From positions 18,498,141-18,562,140 of the forward strand of contig NC_079507.1 of NCBI RefSeq assembly GCF_030052815.1: DNA of 64,000 nt, written 5' to 3'. The position numbers were made by a program, and so were the translations under genes. The first letter of the stretch is position 1, and the number at the start of each line of letters is the position of its first letter. The DNA is from Hevea brasiliensis (lineage: Eukaryota; Streptophyta; Magnoliopsida; Malpighiales; Euphorbiaceae). Positions 56,085-64,000 of the stretch are shown here, in pieces. Below the pieces are notes generated by a model, which ran no database searches, had not been told where the DNA came from, and saw only the letters and a list, made by a program, of their open reading frames with translations.

Positions 56085-56517
56085 TGAATTAAAATACCAT
56101 AACTTCAATACATAAAGTAACCCCTAAATAAGATCTGCTACCCGACACTTACTCACTAAGGGTCATCTCATGTACTCATGTTCTTGGGCAGCCCTGAATA
56201 GTGAAATATCAAATATTCCTTTTATCCTTATGAAGGATTAACATCGTCACTCCAACCCTCTAATCACCAATTCTAATTTATAAAGAGCATAATGTTAAAT
56301 CTGCTTACCCTCGTTAAGGGACGAGGTGGGGTGCCTAACACCTTCCCCACTCATATACAGACCCCGAACCTAGAATCTCTGTTTTCAAAGTGGTTTCTTC
56401 TTAATTTACCTTTTACAAATGGTTTTCTTTAATTTGCCTCAAAATTGAAGTGGTGACTCCTCACTTTTCCCACTTTGGTGAGAGCTCGTCTGGGCAACCG
56501 CAAAAACCCTTGCGACA
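56085..56517 (+). repeat. D-type LTR tail (3' LTR of D2)
   Basis: Matches 34600-35036, including TCATCTCATGTACTCATG, GGGACGAGGTGGGGT and GCAAAAACCCTTG-GACA. It ends at 56517, where B-family LTR sequence starts. Confidence 0.88.
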
Positions 56518-57528
56518 AATAGTGAGAATTATTATTTCAAATGGGAGTTATGCATAATTGATTTTATTGAAATTAAGATTTGTTTCCATAAATTACTAGA
56601 ATTACTTTAAATTTTTAGTTATGATTTGATAAATTGAAATTCTTGAGTAGAGTCTTTTTAACAAATGATTTATTTTATTGGCAATGAATATTTTGATTTT
56701 TGGAATTTTGATTGAATTTCAAAATTTCCAAATTCTTTGCTAAAATTTTGGAAAGGTATTGTATATTATATTTTAAATTATAGTTGTGCACCACTGAGTT
56801 CACCACTCAGCGATAGCTTTGTATGCTGTCGCAGGTGAAAGTAAAGATAGAGCAGTCGAGTGAGATTTCCAGTAGCTACGCCTTGAAGACTCATTGGGAT
56901 TAGTTTCTGGTATATTAGAGGTATACCCTTGTACATTAAAGTTTGATGTATGCATGTAATTATATGTATGTAAATTGTTTGAGCAGTTGTACAAAAACTC
57001 TTGTAATATTATTTTGGTATGTAATGAAATCAAATTATTGTATTCTTAATTTGAGAATTTCTTTACTTGTATATTGTTGTAATATTAATTTTATTATCCT
57101 AATGAGTATGATATTCAAATTTCCTCTTGAGTTTTGAACCCATGTATGGTTTGAAAATTGAATTGAGTTGATTGTGTTGAATTGGGATATCAAAATGATT
57201 TGTATTGGAGTTGTGGTTAAGAAAACATATTGGAAGTGTTTTCCTTTCAGATTTGAAAAACTATTTTCTTAAAATACAGCAGACACTTTGCCTAAATTTG
57301 AAAAAATTTTTGCAACACCAGATTTTAATCGAGAATTTGATTTATGACTTAGTGTCAATTAAAGGTTTTTAATACTTGATAAAAATTACCCACTAACTTA
57401 AAAATGAACGGAAATTGTTTTAAAATCTCTTGTAGTATATTTAATGGATTACCGGTAGGCGAAGTACGGTAATTCATTAAGTATACTACGGGATCATGTT
57501 ATACCTTACGGAGGAGTAGGGGGTGACA
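56518..57528 (+). repeat. B3: terminal ~1 kb of a B-family LTR
   Basis: It corresponds to the reverse complement of 18686-19570. It has the tandem hairpins (56794-56832), TTGAGCAGTTGTA at 56979-56991 and the LTR end GGGGGTGACA at 57528. Its left edge is the exact end of the D LTR, so it is probably the flank into which the Ogre array inserted. Confidence 0.85.
56794..56832 (+). promoter_or_regulatory. Tandem LTR hairpins (B3 copy)
   Basis: CTGAGT/ACTCAG (56794-56799, 56805-56810), then GCGATAGC/GCTGTCGC (56810-56817, 56825-56832) with one U-G wobble. Confidence 0.65.
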
Positions 57529-57745
57529 AATTAATAATCTACATAAAAAATATTTTTTAATTAATAATTTATAGTAATTCAATGAAATATTTAAATTCTA
57601 TTTATTCAAAATATAACATAAAAATTTATAAATATTATTATGAAAAAATATATTTTATATTTAATTAATTATTTATATAAATGGATTTGGGTAATGGGTA
57701 TATACCATGCAAAATCTGAACCTTAACTGAATCTGTAGTGGGTAT
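57529..57745 (+). other. AT-rich stretch between elements
   Basis: No match to any element in this window and no coding frame. Very rich in TTTATAAAT-like strings. It lies between the end of an LTR and the start of another (preceded by GGTAT), so it is the only candidate for original host DNA here, or part of an unrecognised element. Confidence 0.6.
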
Positions 57746-60700
57746 TGTAACACCCTCACTGTAGCAATTCCATACATTTTACTATTCAATGACCGGTATC
57801 AGTTCGGATAGCTAGAATGTCTAGAAAAATATTTATACTAAAGTGAGGAGTCATAATTAACTCAAATAATAATAAGAAAAATTTAGCAAAAATTTTAAAA
57901 ATAAAATACAACCAAGTTAAATGAGTCGATGCTCTAGCGATGGGTAACCTAGTGGGAAGTTGCGGTCTTCCCAGCTAGAAGCCCTAAACTCAGGGGAAAA
58001 TTCATGAAATAATTTTTGGGACTCCAGAGAAGAGTCATTGAGGTTTCGATGGCATTAGAATGCCAAGAAAATACTTCTGGAATTTTATCAATCGATACAG
58101 ATAATTTTGGCTCAATAAGCTAAACGGAGGACATTTTGGTCATTTTGTCTTCAGAGATTATTTTTGGTCAAGTTGTCTAGTTAAATAAATAATTTGTATA
58201 ATATAAAATGTGAATAAATATTGCTAAAAATTGAATTGAAGTTAAGTAGAAAAGAAAAGAAAAGAAAAATGAAAAAAAATGGGACTTTTGACATCATATG
58301 ATGTCATTAAAATTTCTCTCCACCCATCACAATCAAGCAAATTCATTAAAAAGGGAAAGTGAGGAAAAATTGAAACAAAAAAAATATGTTCTTCTTCCTT
58401 CATGAATCGGCAGCTTCTCTCTCTCTCTCAACCTCCATAAAACCTCACTTCCCAAGCTTGATTCTTACTTTGTTTCACCACAAAACCCTAACCTCTCTTC
58501 ATTAAAATTTTATCCCACACCTTAAACAACCTCTAGGTAGCCATTAGAAATAGAAGAGTGGATTTTTTTCAAGTCTTGAAGATTGGCTAAATTCAGGTTA
58601 GTGCCAATTAGTATTAATTACTTTGTGTATATTTCATGGAGAATATGATTTGAGTATGAAACTAAGCTAATTTAAATAAATTTTGCATGGCTGAATTTCA
58701 CCAAATTTTGGCAGCCTTAGGGTACATTAGGTTTCCTTTAATTTGAATGAATTATAGTTGTACATGGCTGCCATTGAATATGAACTTGACGCCTTAACTC
58801 ATTGATTGCATGTATATGAAGTATTGAAGTTGGTTGAGTTAGGGTTTGGGGGAAAACTTAGGATTCTGCTTATGTGTGGGCAAGTGGAAGTTCTAATGGT
58901 CAATTAGTGACTATTTGGCTGAGTATAATGAGGAATTGAAGTGAATGGTAGCTTGGGATTTGAGGTTGGGTGTGCTAACTTGAGTGCCCTGCAGGTCTGG
59001 ATACGAGTCCAGCATGTTTGGGTAGCTATAACTTGGGTTGTGTAGGTTTGATTGGTGCAAGGCCAATTGGACATGAAATTAGACACATAATGGCATAATT
59101 TTGGTGGAGGAACTCTATCCAGAAACTAAACATAGGATGCCCTAAAAATTGACCAAAATCTGGGTGACTTACATTCTTCCTGGGCAAAATGAAGAAATGA
59201 ACAGTGTTCATTTATTTGGTCATAACTCAGTGTAGAAAGGTCCAATTGACCTGAATTTTATACCGATAGAAAGCTGAGACATAGCCTTACAACTTTCATG
59301 AAGAAAACAAATCCAAATTTTGACCATAATATATCCAAAAATAGACCTGCAGTCAGTGTATAAAAACTGCAGAATTGATTCTGCCCAGAAATTCTGGAAA
59401 AATTGCAATCCGGCCAGTTATGGTGTTTAAGCCATAACTTGAGCTACAAAACTCCAAATGGAGTGATTCAAAAAGTGAAATGTAACTAGACACAATAAGG
59501 AACAACTTTAATGAAGAATATTTGGCCAAATTCTCACTATAGAATGGCCTAATGGAATAGTGAACTCTAGCACCCAAAACTGAAATTTTTGATTTATTCA
59601 CCATTGGTTAGAAGTATGGAATACTTTGGGGAACCAAAATGTGGTAAATTTATGTGATTAGGACTTATGTAGCTATTATGCATTAGAAAGTCAATAATTT
59701 GACGTAAATAGTAAAATAAATAGTAACCTTACATGTAAAGCATGAAAATTCAATCAATAACTTGGTAATGTGCCCTAGTACACCTAGTAAGATTGGTTTG
59801 GATAGGTTGGCATGCCAATAGAGTTCAGTTAGCAGTACTACACATAGCATTATGCCATTCTGTGATTTTATGGCTTTTAGCCATTCTGATATTATGGTGA
59901 TACTTAGCCTTGTGCCTAATAATTATTATAGCTTATTAGCTATTCTGTTGCACACCAGGAGATACATATGTGATCGATGGTGTGACGGCCCAAGGTACTT
60001 GTTACCCAGTGCCAATTTACCCATTTATCCAGTCCAGTCATTCAGTATAGGTTACTTGAGCAACCAAAAATGAAAGTTGATAAATTTAATGAAATAATAG
60101 ATACAACAAGTACCAAATAAATAAGACTATAAATAATTACCAAAAATTTGTCTGCGTGAGGCATTAATATACACACTGCATATTTATTTTCTTTAGTTTT
60201 TTTTTATTTTATTATTGGCACCACTAAGCATTATTGTTTAGCGCGTTGGTTTTTGCTATGCGTTGGTACTGGAGATAAGAAGCGCGATCCCAGTAGACCC
60301 CAGTCAGGTGAGAGTCAGATCTGCTAGTGTCCTATGTCACCTCTCAGCTACAGTGCATTGGTAGGATGCTAGGCTAAATTTTGTATTTTGTGTTTTATAT
60401 TTTTGTAAATTTTGTAATTAAACTTTTATTTTGTCATGTATATTGAAACTTATGTGATTATGTATTAATGAAATTATCTGTAAATGGTATTCATAAATGA
60501 AAGTTGAGTATAAATATGATGTGAATTGAATGATTAGAAAGTTTGAGAAATTGTTGAAAATTGATGTGATAATTGGGAGTTGTGGAATAAAATGATTATT
60601 GGAAGTATTTTTCACAGGTTTCAGAGAACTATTTTCTCCATTTTAGCCAGTACTTTGCTGGATTTTCTATAAAATTTTCGAAACCTCAAATAAATCTATA

Positions 60701-60866
60701 ATTTCTATAAATGACCTAAATTAGTCAAATCTCCCAAATTGCATTTCATCATCATGAAGAAATAAATTAAGGAAGGAGAAAAATAATTGAGATAAAATAT
60801 GGTGTTCTGGTACAAAGTGTAGCATATCTTGCTCGGCTATATTGAAGACGGGTAAAGGGTGTCACA
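57746..60866 (+). repeat. 5' LTR of element F (3121 bp)
   Basis: It begins TGTAACACCCTCACTG and ends GGGTGTCACA, five bases before the primer site. It shares GCGATGGGTAACC (57938) and two CATAACT modules (59221, 59434) with the other families. A weaker ACCACTAAGCA...TTTAGCGCGTTGG stretch lies at 60223-60250 in the hairpin position. Confidence 0.9.
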
Positions 60867-60871
60867 TTTAG

Positions 60872-60883
60872 TGGTATCAGAGC
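60872..60883 (+). other. Primer-binding site (initiator Met tRNA), element F
   Basis: TGGTATCAGAGC five bases after the LTR end. Confidence 0.93.
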
Positions 60884-60993
60884 ACGATTTAGGCGTTTCT
60901 GGGTCTAGATCGAGTCCATACCATGCATTGTATTTGTAAGAGTCGAGGTGATACTAATGCAGATCTGTTTGGTTTTCTTATTTTGATTAGGAT

Positions 60994-62205
60994 ATGGACC
61001 CCACATCATAGAGGGCAATTGAGGAGGAAGTGGAGAGTCATGCTCTACCTACAGTAGCTGAGACTAGGGGTAGGGGAGAACCTGCTCCACCAGCTCCAGC
61101 AGAGCCTGCTCAGCCTCCATAGGCCATGTTCTAGCAAATGGTCGAGTTTTTAAGACAAATGGCAAGGGTAATGCCACCACCATCACCTCCACAGCAGAAA
61201 TCCCATCTGGAAAAATTGAGGAAATTTGGAGCAGTGGATTTCTTTGGCAAGAGAGAAGATGATTCTGTTGTAGCTAAGAACTGGTTGAACAGAATAGGAA
61301 GAGTTTTAAAACAACTCCACTGCACCCCAGAGCAAAATCTAGAAGCTACTGTATCTCTACTACAAGATGATGCCTATCAATGGTGGGATACAGTGTCTAG
61401 TGAAGTGCAGCCAGAATAAATAACTTAGGACTTCTTCTTCTCAGAGTTCAAAAAGAAGTAGTGTATATCTGGAAGAGAGAAGAAGAGAATTCATTAACCT
61501 GAGGCAGAGACAGCTGACAGTGGCAGAGTATGAAAAAGAATTTGTTAGACTAAGCCATTATAGAAGGGAGATAGTCCCTAATGAGGCCGAGAGGTGTAAA
61601 AGATTTGAAGAGGGGCTAAATGACAACATAAAGATAATAATCATTGCCTTGGGAATCACATACTTCACCAAGTTAGTGGAAGCTGCAGTAAAAGTTGAGA
61701 AAGTCAGAATAAGTGAGCAGACCAAAAGAGAAAGACAATAGAAGAGGGGTCCAGGTTAGTCTATCTCATCTCCTGCACCTGGAAAGAAGTTCAAAGGTCC
61801 ACCTGCTCAGAGTTTAAGTCAGCCTCAAGGTCAAGGTCAGTCCCAGGGGCCCAGACCACAGTTTACACCTAGGAAAGGCCAGTCCACACCATCAGTAGGC
61901 AGTTCTTCAGGGACAGTGTTCAGGGGACCAGCCTCAGCATCTTTTACTTATCCACACTGCCTGAAATGGCATAAGGGGGAGTGTTGGAGAGTGACGGGTG
62001 CCTGCTTAAGGTGTGGGTGGATAGAGCATCAATTAAGGAACTGTCCACGCAGAACTGCTACAGTTGCTCCAGCACAAACAAATAAACCTACCCCTGCACC
62101 TCAAAGGGGTAGGAAGTCTGGTAAATCTGAGGCAGTTGGTCCATCACAGAGACCTGCATCTAAGCCAGCCGAGAAGCCAGAGGCTAGAGCACCAGCTAGA
62201 GCTTA
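60994..62205 (+). pseudogene. gag: gag of element F (broken)
   Basis: ATG at 60994 (MDPTS, then TAG at 61009). Stops at about 61120 and 61132 precede an open stretch with MVEFLRQMARVMPPPSPPQ and the gag core KFGAVDFFGK, then WLNRIGRVLKQLHC and LQDDAYQWWDTV. After stops near 61417 it resumes at 61520 with EYEKEFVRLSHYRREIVPNE, and RCKRFEEGLNDNI. The basic linker has a TAG at 61739. The zinc region at about 61955-62050 reads CLKWHKGECWRVTGACLRCG, and the knuckle CLRCGWIEHQLRNC keeps all four ligands. It is nonfunctional because of stops. Confidence 0.9.
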
Positions 62206-64000
62206 TGCTATGACAGCTCAAGAGGAGCAGGATGCCCCAGACATTATCAGGGGTACGTTCTACATCTTTGCATGCATTAGTGGATCCAAGATCCACTCAT
62301 TCATACATTTGCATCAACTTACCCGTAGAAAGGGGGATACTAGTAGGGTAGAGTGACCAAGACATTCTAGTCACTAATCCATTGGGCCACAATATAGTGG
62401 TGAACAAGGTGTGCAAAGGTTGCCCGTTAAGGATTCAGGGGTATAAATTCTTGACAAACCTGATTGAATTGCCTTTCCATGAGTTTGACATGATTTTGGG
62501 AATGGACTGGTTGTCATGTCATCAGGCAATGGTTGATTGTAAATTGAAGAGAACTTCCTTGAAAACTCCTGAGGGTAATGAGATTACAGTTGTGAGGGAA
62601 AGGAAAGATTTCTTGTCCAATGTCATCTCAGCCACAGTTGCAAGAAAACTAATGAGAAAACGCTGTGAAGCTTACCAAGCACATGAGGTGGATTCTAGGC
62701 AAGCTAAGCCAGATCTGTGTGACATACCCATAGTAAGAGACTTCCCAGATGTGTTCCCTGAAGAATTGCCTGGCTTACCAGCAGAAAGGGAAGTCAAATT
62801 TGCTATTGAGATACTGCCAGGTACAACACCAATCTCTATTGGTCCTTATAAGATGGCACCTACTGAATTAAAGGAGATGAAAATCCAGTTGCAGGAGTTA
62901 CTAGATAAGGGGTTCATACGCCTAGTGTGTCACTATGGGGAGCTCCAGTGCTCTTTGTGAAGAAAACAGATGGGACTTTGAGGTTATGCATCGATTACCG
63001 ACAGTTGAATAAAGTGACTATGAAGAACAATCATCCATTGCCTAGAATTGATGATCTGTTTGATCAGTTAAAGGGAGTAGGAGTATTTTCCAAAAGTGAT
63101 CTCAGATTAGGGTATCATCAGTTGAGGGTGAAGGATGCAGATGTGTCAAAGACTGCATTCAGGACCCGGTATGGGCATTATGAGTTTCTAGTGATGCCCT
63201 TTGGCCTAACAAATGCACCAGCAGCATTCATAGACCTTATGAACCGTATCTTCTATCCATACCTAGATCGGTTTGTAGTGGTCTTTATTGATGATCTTTT
63301 GGTGTATTCCAAGACTAGGGAAGAACATGATGAGCATTTGAGGATTGTTCTGCAAACCCTGAGAGAAAAGAAGCTGTATTCTAAGTTGTCCAAGTGTGAC
63401 TTCTAGTTGAATGAGATTGCATTCCTTGGACACATAGTGTCAGCTGATGGGATTAGAGTGGATCCCAAGAAAATAGAAGCAGTGATGGAATGAAAGCCTC
63501 CCAGAAATACAACGGAGATTATAAGTTTCTTGAGGCTAACTGGGTATTACAGAAGATTTGTGAAGGGATCTTCTTTAATAGCTGCTCCAATGACTAAGTT
63601 GTTACACAAGAATGTCAGATTTAACTGGAATGACAAGTGTTAGGCTAGTTTTGAGAAGTTGAAGGCTATGTTACAGAGGCACCAATGTTAACACAGCCAA
63701 TATCGGGAAAGGATTTTCTAGTTTACAGTGATGCCTCACATAATGGGTTAGGGTGTGTATTGATGCAAGAGGGGAAGGTGGTCGCCTATGCTTCCAGGCA
63801 GTTAAGGCCACATGAACAAAACTACCCTACCTATGATCTAGAACCTGCAGCAATTATCTTCGCACTGAAGAAATGGAGGCACTACTTGTATAGTGAAAAG
63901 TGTTACATTTACACAAACCATAAAAGTCTGAAATATTTGCCAACCTAGAAGGAGCTCAACCTTAGACAGAGGCAATGGATTGAGTTCCTGAAGGACTATG
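62206..64000 (+). pseudogene. pol: pol of element F: protease, RT, RNase H start (broken, cut by window end)
   Basis: Protease begins at AYAMTAQEEQDAPDII. A frameshift lies near the active site, where the coding now gives ALVDPRSTHS-like text, so DPGS has become DPRS. ILGMDWLSCHQAMVDC follows at 62496. A missing base near 62920 shifts into RT (62940-63406): [36 protein letters not shown] and an intact [13 protein letters not shown] at 63404 replaces the expected tryptophan, with another stop near 63491. RNase H from 63685 reads [16 protein letters not shown] and [23 protein letters not shown] near 63946 precedes [10 protein letters not shown] at the edge. Confidence 0.93.

Larger units (their letters stand above)
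35037..56517 (+). mobile_element. Element D2: second Ogre copy, split by E and C and internally deleted
   Basis: The pieces are: primer site and leader (35037-35520), ORF1 (43013-43425 and 55527-55667), spacer and gag start (55668-56084), then a jump straight into the last 430 bp of an LTR (56085-56517). Its 5' LTR is the D LTR at 31928-35036. Almost all of gag and all of pro-pol are gone. Confidence 0.8.
57746..64000 (+). mobile_element. Element F: chromovirus, 3' part outside the window
   Basis: A 5' LTR of 3121 bp, initiator-Met primer site, gag, protease, RT and part of RNase H before the window ends. It belongs to a different family from A, B, C and E by LTR sequence and by gag (PP-rich start, different zinc region). 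Confidence 0.93.

Overview
The window is plant nuclear repeat DNA. It holds no convincing host gene, tRNA, rRNA or prokaryotic-style operon, and almost every base from 1 to 64000 belongs to nested, decayed LTR retrotransposons of the Ty3/gypsy superfamily. Two lineages are present. The first is the chromodomain-bearing chromoviruses (Tekay-like: gag, protease, RT, RNase H, integrase and a C-terminal chromodomain, LTRs of about 2.4-4 kb, initiator-Met tRNA primer site). The second is a Tat/Ogre-type element (extra ORF1, gag-pro, intron-like gap, RT, two RNase H domains, integrase, tandem repeats before the 3' LTR, a TGGCGACTCC-type primer site). Both lineages, the AT-rich base composition and the long LTRs point to a flowering plant, probably a eudicot; I cannot name the species.

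Layout. 1-7308: element A (chromovirus, + strand), with only the last 37 bases of its 5' LTR in the window. 7309-10489: B1, the 3' part of a second chromovirus family into which A is inserted. 10490-13545: A2, an A-family LTR fragment on the - strand. 13546-22690: B2, an internally deleted B-family element on the - strand with a truncated 3' LTR. 22691-31927: D1, an Ogre-like internal region. 31928-35036: the D LTR, carrying an antisense gene. 35037-56517: a second Ogre copy (D2) that shares this LTR with D1 and is split by E (35521-43012, 5'-truncated chromovirus) and C (43426-55526, a complete chromovirus with a 5-bp target duplication). 56518-57528: B3, a B-family LTR tail. 57529-57745: a short AT-rich stretch that looks like non-element DNA. 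57746-64000: F, a chromovirus running off the right edge.

How the parts work. In life each element would be transcribed from its 5' LTR, primed by a host tRNA at the primer-binding site, reverse transcribed by its own polymerase (second strand from the polypurine tract) and integrated by its integrase. Every coding region here is broken by stops and frameshifts, so none is expected to be autonomous. C is the youngest by LTR similarity; its insertion site is preserved empty in D1.

The observations I rate highest are: two Ogre internal regions sharing one LTR; an intron-containing antisense gene inside that LTR; two adjacent RNA hairpins conserved with base-pair replacement in LTRs of different families; a 13-nt LTR/leader complementarity; a perfect palindrome in D1 that is only a quasi-palindrome in D2; a B-family pol already ruined before its copies separated; and a block of odd CAG-centred changes in C that looks like read error rather than age.
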